DNA from: Scheffersomyces stipitis CBS 6054
Lineage: Eukaryota; Ascomycota; Pichiomycetes; Serinales; Debaryomycetaceae
DNA: 64,000 nt
Assembly: GCF_000209165.1 (NCBI RefSeq)
Contig: NC_009042.1
Span: 62,001-126,000, forward strand
Direction: 5' to 3'
Part shown: positions 40,111 to 50,892 of the stretch, piece by piece
Layout: the number at the start of each line of letters is the position of its first letter
Position numbering within the stretch: the stretch's first letter is position 1
Position numbers and translations under genes: made by a program
Notes under the pieces: model-generated
What the model saw: only the letters and a program-made list of their open reading frames with translations
Told to the model about the DNA's origin: nothing
The model's database searches: none

Positions 40111-41484
40111 TTAGAAAATCATCCAGGCTCCTCCTCCTAACAAGATTCCAAGCACTACGGCCGTCAAGACGCCGGCACCGGCCCGGTCCTTACCTGTCAC
40201 AGTGATTTCATTTTGGTTAACTGTATCATGAGAGTTAAGACCTGCGTTATAGTCAATCTTGTCAGCGACTTCGGGATCGGCTGATCTTTTCAAAGGCTCC
40301 TCTACAATCAATGCATTCATGACCTCTAGAGCCGACGTTTGTTCACCAAGCCCATAAATGCCATCCCAATTGCCCGAGGCCCAGTTCATACCACATGTTA
40401 TGCCATCAGCACCACCAGAACACGATGCAGCTGCTCCTTTGGCGCTTTGCTCTATCAACGGTCCTAATACTTCTTGAGTACTGTTGACTAACTTCATGGT
40501 GAGACCTATACAACGTGAGAACAACGACCGGAACGATCTCTGATCGTTGTTACATGTATTGGAGAAGAAACACTGGATTTCCGTCATATACCCACCGTTG
40601 CTTTTAGGGAAAAAAGTAGAAGCCGACGTTTCCATCAAATCGTTCACTCTGTTGAGCCACTTCTCGTCCTTGGTGTAGTCGTACATGTACGCAGCACCAG
40701 CCATGAAGATACCATAGGTGTATGTCCATTGTTTCTTGGTGAGATCAGTACAGTTGGTGTCGATATTAGCACCATCGTAAAGTGTGACAGTTCCGTCAAC
40801 ATCAGTTAAGAATTCTACTGTATTCTCCATCCAGTCCCAAACTTTGTCGGCTACATCAGCATAGGTATCGTTTCCCAAGTACCTAGCTAATCTAGCAGCA
40901 AGGTGGAAAAGGCATCCGTTCGACACTGAGTTCTTGTAACTGTAGCCCGAGTTCCAGGTGAATATCTGCCATCTCAACCCACCTCCACAATGGTCAGTAT
41001 CCCATCTGGCATTCATCGTGTTGAAAGCAGCGATAGTCATCGACAACCAACTGTGATCTGCAGGGTTGGTGAAGTTTCTCTCTACAGCTTGCATGATAGC
41101 CATCACCCAAACACCTTGATCATCATTACCTTCAGTCATGGATTGGTTAGAGGGTATATAGTTGAAGTTCTCACCAGCCTGGTGGTACATAGCATCAATG
41201 ATAAGTTCTCTCAAAGTCTCATTGGTCGAGTTGCAGAAAGTGTAGAAATCAACAATTCCACCAAAGGCTTCCCCAGCGTTCCACCAATAGTTGGGTGGTG
41301 CAAACATCCCTACAGTACCACCGGGCTTCAACCCTTCGTAGTAGTTGAGTGTACCGTCAAGAACATATTTGGCTGCGTCACACACAGATTCTTTACTGTC
41401 TACATCAAGACTGACTGCAGACACAGATAATATTGCCAGCAACGTGAGGACGAAAGTGGACGCCAAACGGGATGGATTCAACAT
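40111..41484 (-). CDS. DFG5: GPI-anchored GH76 mannosidase-like cell-wall protein Dfg5/Dcw1
   Basis: Dfg5 and Dcw1 are an essential redundant pair that transfer GPI-anchored glycoproteins onto cell-wall glucan at the cell surface. The 457-aa product (S. cerevisiae Dfg5 458) has a signal peptide (~1-23) and the GH76 domain with GTVGMF, YWWNAGEAFGG, IPSNQ and the catalytic Asp pair in EGNDDQGVW (~120). It also has HCGGGLRWQIFTWNSGYSYKN, DTNCTD and CG-NW, and several N-glycosylation sequons. The hydrophobic C-terminal tail (AGAGVLTAVVLGILLGGGAWMIF) is a GPI-attachment signal closely resembling that of Dfg5. The Dcw1 alternative cannot be excluded. Confidence 0.9.
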   Translation of the reverse strand: MLNPSRLASTFVLTLLAILSVSAVSLDVDSKESVCDAAKYVLDGTLNYYEGLKPGGTVGMFAPPNYWWNAGEAFGGIVDFYTFCNSTNETLRELIIDAMYHQAGENFNYIPSNQSMTEGNDDQGVWVMAIMQAVERNFTNPADHSWLSMTIAAFNTMNARWDTDHCGGGLRWQIFTWNSGYSYKNSVSNGCLFHLAARLARYLGNDTYADVADKVWDWMENTVEFLTDVDGTVTLYDGANIDTNCTDLTKKQWTYTYGIFMAGAAYMYDYTKDEKWLNRVNDLMETSASTFFPKSNGGYMTEIQCFFSNTCNNDQRSFRSLFSRCIGLTMKLVNSTQEVLGPLIEQSAKGAAASCSGGADGITCGMNWASGNWDGIYGLGEQTSALEVMNALIVEEPLKRSADPEVADKIDYNAGLNSHDTVNQNEITVTGKDRAGAGVLTAVVLGILLGGGAWMIF

Positions 41485-42480
41485 ACTTATTTGTTTTTAT
41501 TGCTGACTGTTGATGCGTTCAGTAAGCTTTTAGAATGTGTTGAAAGTAAAAAAGGAAATCAAATAACTTGATAATACAATTCTTGGAAATTTTTTGGAAA
41601 CTAGTTGATTCGAACAACAATGGACGTCAAACGGGTCAAGTTACAATTGTATCTTCGTTACTGGTTACTGCCCAATGCTATTGTAATGCTTTTGACCTAT
41701 CGATCTGTGCGACTAAGGTTCAGATCAGCACTTCCTTTTAAGTAAAAGGACAGATTGCGAGATTTGCAATGTTATGCGACTTAATTCTATCGCTGCTTGT
41801 TTCAGAGATCAAACCTTGGACACACCGTGTGAATTGTGAAGGGGAGGGAAAGAAGAAAATGTATGCAAAGAAATCAGGATTATGGTCTTTATTATTGTGA
41901 TGCTAATTTTCTATGAGAGGTGGACATCTGGCTCTAAGAAATCTTGGACTGCACGTGACCAGGCGCAGATGAAAGACCCGCACTTACATCTTTTTCGTGG
42001 TCTGTTTACTCAAGCTATTATTAGGTGATTGCAAAAGCCTTGTGTAATAATGACGTATGCAGATTAGATATCCATCTCTGGGTGCGAATGACGTAAGGGG
42101 CATTCACGATTATGTGTGGGTAGGAACGAACACTATATATAGACGAAGAACAATGACGAGATGGACGAGACAAGCAGGTGCTTTAGCGAGAGATTTCTAC
42201 GAGATTCATCTGAGAGATCTATCTAATAATTATTACTCTTTCCGCACCGTCCTCAGAATGCGATTTGTGGGCTGATATCGCAACTCAGGCTGAATTTCCA
42301 ACAGTGCTCAATGTGTGTGAACCCGTCCGACTTTAAGCATATCTGACTTATACGCTGACAAGAATATACTTACAATTTCGTATGGCTTTTGTCACTTGAC
42401 TCTCCAGTTTTTCTCATTTTTCTCAAAGTTCCTATCGAATTAACATTGTCTTCATTAATATATAGGACACCTAATGTAGA
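41485..42480. promoter_or_regulatory. DFG5 promoter / DPI35 3' region
   Basis: 996 bp. A CACGTG box lies at ~41953-41958. A plus-strand TATATATAG near 42131 precedes only a 40-codon open frame of no recognisable content, which I do not call. A TTCGAAC word at ~41612 resembles a tRNA T-loop, but no tRNA fold surrounds it. Confidence 0.5.
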
Positions 42481-43494
42481 CTACTCAATGTTGAACATCT
42501 CCAACAACTGTTCCAAACGTGTAAGTACCACTCTGTTATTTGCTAGCATCAACATATCAGTCGGCTTGTTTTTGCCAGGCATCCCCGAAAGCCCACAACC
42601 AGCATACTCTTCCTTCTCTGGTTTCTTCGTTCTGGTACTAAAAAATTCGCTAGTCTGATCTCGATCTACAAGCACACCATTCCAGCCTGATCTTATGGCA
42701 CCAAGGAAATCCTTCAGATGGCTGTCGCCCACATGCCAGCAATTCTCTAAGAAAGCACCCTGATTTTTGCGAAGAAGCCTTTTATGATAATTGTTCATGT
42801 AGAATTGCAGAGACACACTGTCAAAGAACTGTCTGGAAGGCTTAACAGCTCCAATATCGTAGGAAAGGTAAAAGTTGTCGTTGGGGAAGAATTGTGCTAG
42901 ACCTAGATTATGGATAATATCCCGTACTCTTCCATCAGAATTAGTTGAGATTACCATATTGATACCGTTATTCTTCAACTTGGTGAGTGTAGGAATTACA
43001 TCGTCATACAACTTGTAAGCCAGAGGTCCAGTAAAGTGGTTCAAGAGACGGTTACATAATGCCGCTGAATGCTTGTTGGTCTTGTAGCTTTCAATATTGT
43101 ATAGTCTCACAATAAGTTCCAGCCACCAATGGTCTGAACCCTGGATTTCATCATTGAATCTACCGTAGTTGGGATACAACTCCTCCAATTCTTTGAACAA
43201 AACAGGAAACTCTTTTTCGATTTCTGCTACAGGCTTGATGATTCCAAACTCTTCAGAAGCGATTTTGTGATACTGATGTGAAATAGCAGGGCTAGGTTCA
43301 TAAAGGGTGCCAAATACGTCAAATGAGATCAACGACGGTTTAGGAAAATGGTCTTTGGTTTCTCTTATAACTTGTATATTGTCTATTTCAAAGGGATTCG
43401 AAAGAAACTGGCCACGCGGAACTTCCGTGCTCATTCTTCTACTCAATTGACATCCTATTCTTGCAAGACGCTTTCCAGAATTCAATTTCAACAT
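42481..43494 (-). CDS. DPI35: HAD-superfamily hydrolase, Dpi35-type (HDHD3-like), mitochondrial
   Basis: The 337-aa product resembles S. cerevisiae Dpi35 (YMR130W, 302 aa) and animal HDHD3, whose substrate is not established. HAD motif I is FDVFGTLY (~61) with the nucleophilic Asp and a Val/Phe in place of the more usual acid-base Asp two residues on. Motif II is ISTNSDGR (~183), motif III Lys is in GAVKPS (~215) and motif IV is HVGDSHLKDFLGA (~255). The N-terminus (MLKLNSGKRLARIGCQLSRRM) is Arg/Lys-rich and suits mitochondrial import, as reported for Dpi35. Lack of the second motif-I Asp makes ordinary phosphatase activity doubtful. Confidence 0.85.
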   Translation of the reverse strand: MLKLNSGKRLARIGCQLSRRMSTEVPRGQFLSNPFEIDNIQVIRETKDHFPKPSLISFDVFGTLYEPSPAISHQYHKIASEEFGIIKPVAEIEKEFPVLFKELEELYPNYGRFNDEIQGSDHWWLELIVRLYNIESYKTNKHSAALCNRLLNHFTGPLAYKLYDDVIPTLTKLKNNGINMVISTNSDGRVRDIIHNLGLAQFFPNDNFYLSYDIGAVKPSRQFFDSVSLQFYMNNYHKRLLRKNQGAFLENCWHVGDSHLKDFLGAIRSGWNGVLVDRDQTSEFFSTRTKKPEKEEYAGCGLSGMPGKNKPTDMLMLANNRVVLTRLEQLLEMFNIE

Positions 43495-43791
43495 TTTTGA
43501 AGTTAATAATGGAAAGCAATGAGTTGAAAATTTTTTATCTTGATTTGAAAAATGATATAGTTCAAAATTATGGTCGCATATTTTGAAAAATTATGGAATG
43601 ATTGCAAAATTGAGTCACTATCAAATTAAATTTTTCGTATGCAGTGATGCACAAACAGAGAATTCCCCACAAAAGTGATTGTGGAAATAGATGCAAAATT
43701 TGAAAAATATACAAAATTCTTTCAATTAATTTTAGATTACAATCTTCAAATTGTCACGATTCTGCCTTGTTTTCACTTATCTATAAACACC

Positions 43792-46700
43792 CTAACCTAA
43801 CAAGACTTCCCACCCCCATTCTTTCATCACGGTGCTCCAATGGAGTTTTGAACCAATTCCACCACGAATATCTTCCAGCGAAGAGCCATTCAGGTCATTG
43901 ATAACAGACATAAGTCCGCTGATTTGCGCAGAAATATTTCTCAACGAGTCCTCATCTTCTTTATTGGCACCACCTTTCATCGTAGCTTCGTCAAACTCTC
44001 CTCTTCTCCTCTTCTTCTTGTAATCATCCTTTCTCTTCCATACCTCTTTGACAACCTGCAATGCACGGTCAATGTTACCAATCCACATCTTTTCAGATAG
44101 CAACTTCCATCTCGTCTCACACCATTCTCTTTCATCTCCCGGTTCTGCCTCACAAGATGCAACTAGAAGGGGAAAGATGTGAATGACATGCAAATCGGAA
44201 TTTGTTGGAATTGATGCAAAGAGTATAAATATCTTCTCTGCTAATGAGTGTGTAGAAGGACATGGAATTTCAGGAACTGCCTGATGCAAATAGATAATTG
44301 TAGCAAATCTATAAGCTTCTGCTGTTGCAATACACGAGGGAAGATCCCAAGTGTTTCCATTGTTGTCGTCATACAAATTGGCTTGGTTAATCATGGAAGC
44401 TGTTATAGTCAGTTTCCAGTTAACAAGTTGCTGCTTCAATTCGGTAGCAAGAGTTATGGTTTTGAGACTATTTCTTGGTTTTGCTCCTTTCCAGTTTTGA
44501 CTCTCTGTTTCCTTTCTTCTAGACTTCCTAATCTTGGCAATCAAGTTTGCAACTTTACCCATGATCAGAAAGAGTGATTGAGCACATCCCAATAATGGAT
44601 CTACATACTCAGTGTTGTAGCTAAAGGAGTCAAAGTTCTCGAAAAGACTAAATCCATTTCTAGTAATCGATTCAGTGACGCTCAGTTCTCCTGAATCTGA
44701 TTTGTGTGAACCAGTGTCAGCATCGACGTCACCGTGTTCGCTTGCTAGCAGCAGAATACTGCCACCACTCTTTTTCCTGTGGTTCTTTTGAGATGTCTGC
44801 AACATAGTGGTAATTGTAGCCACTAAATCCACTCCCTTGTCGTCATAATTGGTGTCTGTAGTCATTTGAGCTAATACCTCAAAATATATCCAGATATTGA
44901 AGAGGAATTGTAAGCTCTTGGGAATTTGAATGCTACTCTTGTCTACTCTATTGGCAAATCCCTGTCCTGATGGTTCTTCTTGGCTACCAGCATCTTCAAA
45001 TAAACATTCCCACTCGTTGTCTTCTACTAATACTAATTTCTTTTCCAAGTCTTTCTTTTTAGAAATAACAAGTTCATTATACTGATGCTCGCTTTCTGCT
45101 GGACTTGAAACAAGTTCCAACTCCTTCCTCTTTTTTGATAAAGACTGCTGTTGGTCTCTCAAGAGTGTCAAGACCTTCTGGATCATACTTTTGGCACCTT
45201 TAAGATGAGCTATTCCGCTAGAAGTTTGTATATCCCAAGATTCACAAACGGCCAAATTTAGGCAAGTGGCAAGTGCAATATCGGCTGGAAGTTCTTCGTT
45301 GTCTTCACCCTCGCCATTGACTTTGGAAAGTCCACTGGCCAACTCAAGGATGCATCTCCTTAAGTAGATGTACCCCTTAGCTCTCATATCAGCTCCATTT
45401 CCTTTCAAATCGCTGTTACCTGCTAAATGAAATAATGTCATAGAAGCAATCGAGTTGAATAAACACGAATACTTAGTAGCAAGAGGCACAATCAAGTTTC
45501 GCCAGGGATTTTCGTTGGCTCCATTCTTTATAGACATGATGCAACAAGTGTACCGAGAGTATAAATGCAAGATTTGCTCTTGTTCTGATGTCTTAACTAA
45601 GGACCTGTTAAGCTGGCTATCGGGTATGGTCGACAATGGTGTGATTACAGATGCTACAGGAGAAGATATATCTCTCATATTAAGGGCCATTTTTCCAAAT
45701 GACAAAGGTGAATCTTGTTTGTTTGCTGTGGATGACTCAGTTCCATTTTCGTGGTTATCATATGGAAATGTCAACGTCAAAGGACTGAATGGACCTTCAA
45801 AGGGAAACTTGGTCTTTCCATCAATGAAGGCATCCTTTGGATCGTCTACACTGAAAGCAAAATTGATTATAGCAGAGAGCGAAGGTGTGAGGTTTATTTC
45901 GTTTAAGATCTCTGCCTCTCTGGAGAGTAGCAAACTCGTTGGGGCAGCTTGTGCCTTATCTGTATGACTACTTGACACTTCGTCTACGGAACCAGCCGGA
46001 GAACGAACAGTAAGAAAATCACCGAAGTTAGGTGAAAAAGGAAGTTGCAGAGCCGGACTTTCGGCTATAGATTCTTTCTTTATAGACGATGGAGAACGAT
46101 TCATTTCGTCTACTGCAGCATCAGCTAGAGAATCAAGACGGGCGGAAGTATCACGAGAGTATTCTTCCCTTAATGAAGTTATCAAATTCCCAGATTCCAT
46201 AGTCGAGTTCGTGCTGAAGGATCTAACAAGCGATTCTCTGGCTACTGGAGACATATCCTTAGACATGCTATTGCTTCTTCTCGGTATAGAATCTACAGAG
46301 GCAGCATGGATCATGTGTTGGCTACTGAAATCGGAATGGTGCTTTTTCCTTTTATAACTGTGTGGATTTATTCCTTTCGAGATTAAGTCGTTTTCGATCT
46401 TGATATCATCAATGGTCCTTCCAGTGACAGAAAGCGAGGCAAGCTCTAGATGACGCTTGAGACTATTTGACTTTTGCTCAGAAGAAGCAGATGTCAAGTT
46501 TGATGAAGGTACAGATGCGGTTGAAGATATTGATGCAGACGTCGAAGTTGGGCTCGTAGAGATGACGGAAATGGATGTTCTTTTGTCCTTTGTAGATGTT
46601 GTGAAACTGGTTACAGTACTATTGGAGTCGGTTTCACCAAAAGATCTCCATTTGAAGTTAGTGGCATAGCCTCCACATTCAATATTCCTTTTCTTACAGT

Positions 46701-46989
46701 TGAGACAGGCTGGTTTGGTTTCGTCACATTTCAAGCGTTTTCTCTTACATGTAATACAGCCATTTCTGGACTTTGTCGTCTTGGGACGAACCCGTTTGCG
46801 ATCATTGGATGCTGATGTAGATGGGGCATTTGAAGATTTGGAAGATTTTGAGGTAGAAGAATTCGATGAAGATGGTGTTGCTGAAAATGCAGAAGTATAC
46901 TTATTTGCAATTTTCCCGGATGATGTTGAAGTTGGTGATGCTGATGTTGCAGTAGGACCTGCAAGGTTTTGGTCAGTGCCATCTGCCAT
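43792..46989 (-). CDS. Zn2Cys6 (Gal4-type) transcription factor, unnamed
   Basis: 1065 residues. A Ser/Thr-rich start is followed by the binuclear cluster C78-x2-C81-x6-C88-x6-C95-x2-C98-x6-C105, with basic KRKRLK between cysteines 2 and 3. CGGYATNFKWRSF follows immediately, as in fungal regulators with a Fungal_trans_2 type effector domain. Residues ~120-450 are Ser-rich and probably disordered, including PS/KK patches (YKRKKHH). The helical C-terminal half (~480-1065), with YSRYTCCIMSIKNG and CLNLAVCESWDIQ, is the regulatory domain. Such proteins bind CGG triplets and control metabolic or stress genes. I cannot assign an ortholog. The gene has a 906-bp upstream region, long for this window. 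Confidence 0.85.
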   Translation of the reverse strand: MADGTDQNLAGPTATSASPTSTSSGKIANKYTSAFSATPSSSNSSTSKSSKSSNAPSTSASNDRKRVRPKTTKSRNGCITCKRKRLKCDETKPACLNCKKRNIECGGYATNFKWRSFGETDSNSTVTSFTTSTKDKRTSISVISTSPTSTSASISSTASVPSSNLTSASSEQKSNSLKRHLELASLSVTGRTIDDIKIENDLISKGINPHSYKRKKHHSDFSSQHMIHAASVDSIPRRSNSMSKDMSPVARESLVRSFSTNSTMESGNLITSLREEYSRDTSARLDSLADAAVDEMNRSPSSIKKESIAESPALQLPFSPNFGDFLTVRSPAGSVDEVSSSHTDKAQAAPTSLLLSREAEILNEINLTPSLSAIINFAFSVDDPKDAFIDGKTKFPFEGPFSPLTLTFPYDNHENGTESSTANKQDSPLSFGKMALNMRDISSPVASVITPLSTIPDSQLNRSLVKTSEQEQILHLYSRYTCCIMSIKNGANENPWRNLIVPLATKYSCLFNSIASMTLFHLAGNSDLKGNGADMRAKGYIYLRRCILELASGLSKVNGEGEDNEELPADIALATCLNLAVCESWDIQTSSGIAHLKGAKSMIQKVLTLLRDQQQSLSKKRKELELVSSPAESEHQYNELVISKKKDLEKKLVLVEDNEWECLFEDAGSQEEPSGQGFANRVDKSSIQIPKSLQFLFNIWIYFEVLAQMTTDTNYDDKGVDLVATITTMLQTSQKNHRKKSGGSILLLASEHGDVDADTGSHKSDSGELSVTESITRNGFSLFENFDSFSYNTEYVDPLLGCAQSLFLIMGKVANLIAKIRKSRRKETESQNWKGAKPRNSLKTITLATELKQQLVNWKLTITASMINQANLYDDNNGNTWDLPSCIATAEAYRFATIIYLHQAVPEIPCPSTHSLAEKIFILFASIPTNSDLHVIHIFPLLVASCEAEPGDEREWCETRWKLLSEKMWIGNIDRALQVVKEVWKRKDDYKKKRRRGEFDEATMKGGANKEDEDSLRNISAQISGLMSVINDLNGSSLEDIRGGIGSKLHWSTVMKEWGWEVLLG

Positions 46990-47895
46990 TATTAATACTT
47001 GGCTATTCGTCTACTATGGGCACTACTGTGGAACCTGGGGCAGTCTGGGGTAAATTGAAATCAGCTCATACACTGGCTTGAAAATTCAAGAATCAAGTCA
47101 CTTTCACTGCTAAACCGTCTCTTAACAGCCGAACACAGCAAAAGTTTCCACTTTTATTCTTCTGACAATCCGGCGGCTCTACTTGACACAATTGCCCCTT
47201 TTAGCTAAAACAAGATAAGATAAGGCCCGACTAGCATTTTGTGTTTGGTGCGAGCGGATCCCAATTCCCGATGCGGGTGCTTTTTCCTGTAGGTGCAAAA
47301 AAATTTGGCGAGCCAATTTGAACAATAATAATGGTGCAAAATTAGCTGAAAAATTAGAAACCATTGTCGGCGACTACATCCAGTCGGTACTTTGCTGTGG
47401 GGGCTTAAGAGGAGAATGTGGTACAAAATCTAGATAATCTGACTATATCTTGCCGGCAATTGGTTTCTCAATTTATTTCTTATTTTGCTAATGGCAATCT
47501 GCGTTGTGTGCTTAAATACTTTTCCTTCACCATACACTATCGCCAAATTTTCCGTGTACTGTTACTTCCTTTTGTAGGTTTACCATCATTTCTAATGTCA
47601 TTATTCTACTTTGTTACTTCTACAATTACTGATTACTTTACTCTTATACTTTTGTGTTTATCCTGTTAAGCTTACTCTAAAAGCCAATTGCTTCCTGTTG
47701 TTAACTAGAATCTCGCTAAGGTTGACATTCGTATATTACCACATTGCGGAACTTTCCTACTTCTACGATCATTTTCGTAGCCTTGTCTCTAATATACCCC
47801 TCTTCAAAATGTTAGTCAACGATGCATGCTAGTATTGCTAATGTTAATAGTTCATCATCTTCCACCTTCATTCCCATTAGTAGATGATGTGATGT
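46990..47895. promoter_or_regulatory. Zn2Cys6 regulator promoter / APM2 3' region
   Basis: 906 bp. Short open frames (for example 47418-47669) are hydrophobic T-rich by-products. Nothing else recognised. Confidence 0.5.
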
Positions 47896-49878
47896 CTACG
47901 ACTTGGGTTTATCTGTTCCATTTCCAATGATCTGGAAACTACTGATACCAATCCGGAACCTATAATCACAGTTCTGGCCCGCAATGTCTTTGTTATCGCC
48001 TTTACCGGTCTTTTTATGTGGATCAGATTCCGTGGCATACCGGACCCACGGAAAGCACGAGTACTTGAGTTGGTCTTCAACCACACTTAGATAATTGAGT
48101 CTGAGTCCCGAATATGCGAGCATGGGAATGCTGAACTTCAACTTGATGTCATTGTCAAAATTTTGTATTTTCCATTGCTTCGTCAACTTCTTGGCCAGAG
48201 ATGACGATTGGCCATGAACACCATAGAATTGGTCAAGTTCAGCCTGTGCTGAATCCTCATCTTCATCATCCGATGGCGCAGAAGCTTCTCTAATAGGTCC
48301 TCTGTGAAGTAGAACATCTTGAATGTAGGTCGTATTGACCTTCTCAGCTGAAGTCAATGTAAGTTCAGCCATCATCCTCGCCTGTTCTCTTCCATCTATT
48401 GCACCAATCTTCCATACTAACTCTGACGAATCCACCTTATAGCCTACTTCACCAGTCTCTGCTCTATATTTCAAACAATCCTCGTCTTTCCCGATATCTA
48501 CTTCAAATATGTTCGGGTTGATTGGTATTCTCACCATGAGATTCTGGCAATGAATTCTCTTTTTGAAGTTTGTCAGTACCACACACAACACTTGAAGTTT
48601 GTTGGTGCTCTTCAACACTCTGAATGTGGGCTCTATCATAATCAATGGTAACTTCTTCTTTTGTTTCTGTTGTTCTAGATGGTATGTCATGAGAATAAAC
48701 TTGTCATCTGGTGGAATGAATGTAACTAAATTATTCTTGTATATGGTTGCTAACTCTATGCACTGATGAAATTGGACATTTCTAATAGGAATCCTACTCT
48801 TCTTGGACTGGACCGCGAGCTCAGGTTCTGCAGTAGGCGATTTCTCTTTCAGCTCGAGCTCTTCATCATCTTCCTCTTCTTCTCTATCATCCGCCTTAAG
48901 TTGGTTGGAAGGAAGGACTTCAGTCTCGTTTTCTGAAGCATCATCTGGGTCTCCGTTTCCAATTCTAGAAATCTGCTTTTCGTTGAAACCTATACGACAA
49001 ACAGGCATTCCTGATAGATAGCATTTGACTGCACATGTTCCAAATACTTCGTTTCGCTTTATTACGCCCAATTCAAGATCGTAGTAGAACTCACAGTCCT
49101 CTATAATATCAATATAGATCTCGTTCTTAGAGTAGAAAATCCCCTTCTGTCGCCAATTGATAGCCAGCGAATAGGTACGTAAAACAGAACTGTTCACGAA
49201 TTCGGAACTGTGATCTATTACGTCGTTGGTAATCGCATGATTTGATGTCGATTTAATATTGGAATTGTGGTTTGTTTGAGAGTTTGACTTTGATTTAGAC
49301 TTGGCTCGTGCTCGTGACTTCACATCGTGTTTACTGTTGCTCTCGCTATCTGATTCGTCTGACGTGATATCCGAGCCATCCGCCCGGAACCTCGGCAAGT
49401 TGACGTTAACCTTGATGTATTCTCTGAGGATGTTGTAATCTGTCAGCTGTATCAAGCCGAAGTCCAAACATTCGTCAATGAGCTCAAATATGAGATTGAC
49501 ATTGTCTATAATGCTGTCTCGGTCCAACAGAAGATGTTTAAAATCTTCGTTGTTCGAGGAGGATAATTGCTGGCATAAATAGTTATGGAGAATTCCATAG
49601 AAACTGTTGAGAAAAACGACTACCAGCATGGCGTTGATGTTTGTGGTGGCTGTCACAAGAAGAAGTATATCGTTGGCTCCTCGGATGTGAACGTAATTAA
49701 TTCCTCGATGATAATTAAAAGGTACTCTTTCTTCTGGACGAAGCTTCTTATAAAGGATTTCGAAGCTGGACACTATACTTCTTTCATTGGGTATATCGTT
49801 CCGATATCTTCGGCTCACGAGTACCTGGCTGTGCAGATCGGATTCTGGCCAGTGGAGAATACAAAGAGAGGAAATCAT
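47896..49878 (-). CDS. APM2: AP-1-like clathrin adaptor medium chain Apm2
   Basis: Apm2 is the alternative mu subunit of yeast AP-1, acting in trafficking between the Golgi and endosomes. The 660-aa product (S. cerevisiae 605) has an N-terminal longin-like mu domain (~1-150) including FELIDECLDFGLIQLTDYNILREYIKV, the phrase diagnostic of Apm2. An acidic/Ser/Lys linker (~170-230) follows. The mu-homology domain (~235-650) starts INWRQKGIFYSKNEIYIDIIE and has CYLSGMP-CRIGFNE, FIPPDDKFILMTYHLE, KVDSSELVWKIGAIDGRE, an acidic insert near 550, and the ending GLRLNYLSVVEDQLKYSCFPWVRY. It is divergent from the pterin dehydratase gene. Confidence 0.9.
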   Translation of the reverse strand: MISSLCILHWPESDLHSQVLVSRRYRNDIPNERSIVSSFEILYKKLRPEERVPFNYHRGINYVHIRGANDILLLVTATTNINAMLVVVFLNSFYGILHNYLCQQLSSSNNEDFKHLLLDRDSIIDNVNLIFELIDECLDFGLIQLTDYNILREYIKVNVNLPRFRADGSDITSDESDSESNSKHDVKSRARAKSKSKSNSQTNHNSNIKSTSNHAITNDVIDHSSEFVNSSVLRTYSLAINWRQKGIFYSKNEIYIDIIEDCEFYYDLELGVIKRNEVFGTCAVKCYLSGMPVCRIGFNEKQISRIGNGDPDDASENETEVLPSNQLKADDREEEEDDEELELKEKSPTAEPELAVQSKKSRIPIRNVQFHQCIELATIYKNNLVTFIPPDDKFILMTYHLEQQKQKKKLPLIMIEPTFRVLKSTNKLQVLCVVLTNFKKRIHCQNLMVRIPINPNIFEVDIGKDEDCLKYRAETGEVGYKVDSSELVWKIGAIDGREQARMMAELTLTSAEKVNTTYIQDVLLHRGPIREASAPSDDEDEDSAQAELDQFYGVHGQSSSLAKKLTKQWKIQNFDNDIKLKFSIPMLAYSGLRLNYLSVVEDQLKYSCFPWVRYATESDPHKKTGKGDNKDIAGQNCDYRFRIGISSFQIIGNGTDKPKS

Positions 49879-50508
49879 ATCCAGACTCCACTGATGCGAC
49901 TGTAGTCTGGAGATGGAGAACGAACCGGTCTTAGGTCAATTGGAGAATTGAATTGGATATGAATTTCTCAAATATGGGAGTTATTAATTGTGTATTGAAT
50001 GAAATTTTGTAGATCTACAATGTTCGAATATTTATCACTATCCACAACGCACCTAATTCAGAACCAAGAACCAAATCAGTAGGGCATATGCCAAATGACA
50101 CTAAACAGTAACGCGAATTGTGCCACCACGCATCTAGACTGTATTAGCCTTATTGTGTACCAACACTATACAGAGGTATGATCAGTGTGCGTATCAGATG
50201 ATGTCTACAATATAAGAACAGCTAATAACGCACATTAACTGGAAAACATTCGATCTGAACAGATCATCGATGGAGGTCGTCATATATAGGTAAAGAATAA
50301 AGAATATAGGACTAGGACAAGAAGATAAGATTGAACAGCAGCTCCATTTCGCAACCTAATAGCCTAAGCTCATCTCATCTCATCTCATCTCATCTCATCA
50401 TCTCTGGTACAATTCAATACTTCATCATTTTCATTCTATTAAATTTATCAGTACCACTAATCTCATATATTTCATTTGATTTCATAGATCATATCTTTAT
50501 CTCATACA
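49879..50508. promoter_or_regulatory. Divergent promoter region of APM2 and the pterin dehydratase gene
   Basis: 630 bp, containing a CATCT microsatellite (50369-50399) 110-140 bp before the dehydratase start. No other element recognised. Confidence 0.5.
50369..50399. repeat. CATCT microsatellite, about six units
   Basis: Pentanucleotide CATCT repeated about six times, the last copy reading CATCA. Non-coding and promoter-proximal; likely variable in length. Confidence 0.92.
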
Positions 50509-50892
50509 ATGAAGAAGCCAAATTACGTTGTTCTCACCAAAGACGCTATCCAGTCTTGGACCAAGAACGCCAATGCCTCGGCTGCCTCAATTGGTATCTG
50601 GTCTCACCTGAGAAGACCCTCTTCCTATGGCGAGACTGATTTTCTCCATGCTAACTACGAATTCAAAACGTTCAAAGATACCTGGAAATTCTTGAACAAA
50701 GTAGCAGATGGTGCCAATTCCTTGAAACATCATCCAACCATAACCACGACATACAATAAGGTCGAATTTCTTCTCACAACTCATGACGTTGGCCACAGGG
50801 TAACCAATATGGATATTGAATTGGCCGAAGCCATCCGGAAGGAATTCCATCCTTTTGATAAAGAAGTTGACAAGCCTGCTTTCGAGAAATGA
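50509..50892 (+). CDS. Pterin-4a-carbinolamine dehydratase-like protein (PCD/DCoH)
   Basis: In animals and bacteria this enzyme dehydrates 4a-hydroxytetrahydrobiopterin to recycle the cofactor of aromatic amino-acid hydroxylases. The 127-aa product covers the family fold. The active-site segment is LKHHPTITTTYNKVEFLLTTHDVG (~78-102), with the HHP and later His, followed by VTNMDIELAEAI. In the middle, FKTFKDTWKFLNKVAD matches the usual F-F-x-x-W-x-FL segment. S. cerevisiae has a similar small protein, YHL018W. Budding yeasts have no known biopterin-dependent hydroxylase, so the physiological role is open. No targeting sequence is obvious. Confidence 0.87.
   Translation: MKKPNYVVLTKDAIQSWTKNANASAASIGIWSHLRRPSSYGETDFLHANYEFKTFKDTWKFLNKVADGANSLKHHPTITTTYNKVEFLLTTHDVGHRVTNMDIELAEAIRKEFHPFDKEVDKPAFEK

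Noticed and set aside
41605..41625. Possible tRNA T-arm (GTTGATTCGAACAAC)
   Set aside because: Only a 4-bp stem, and no acceptor, D or anticodon arms could be folded around it.
42057..42275. Plus-strand frame behind a TATATATAG box
   Set aside because: Only about 40 codons follow the box and the translation has no recognisable feature; the box may be chance in AT-rich DNA.
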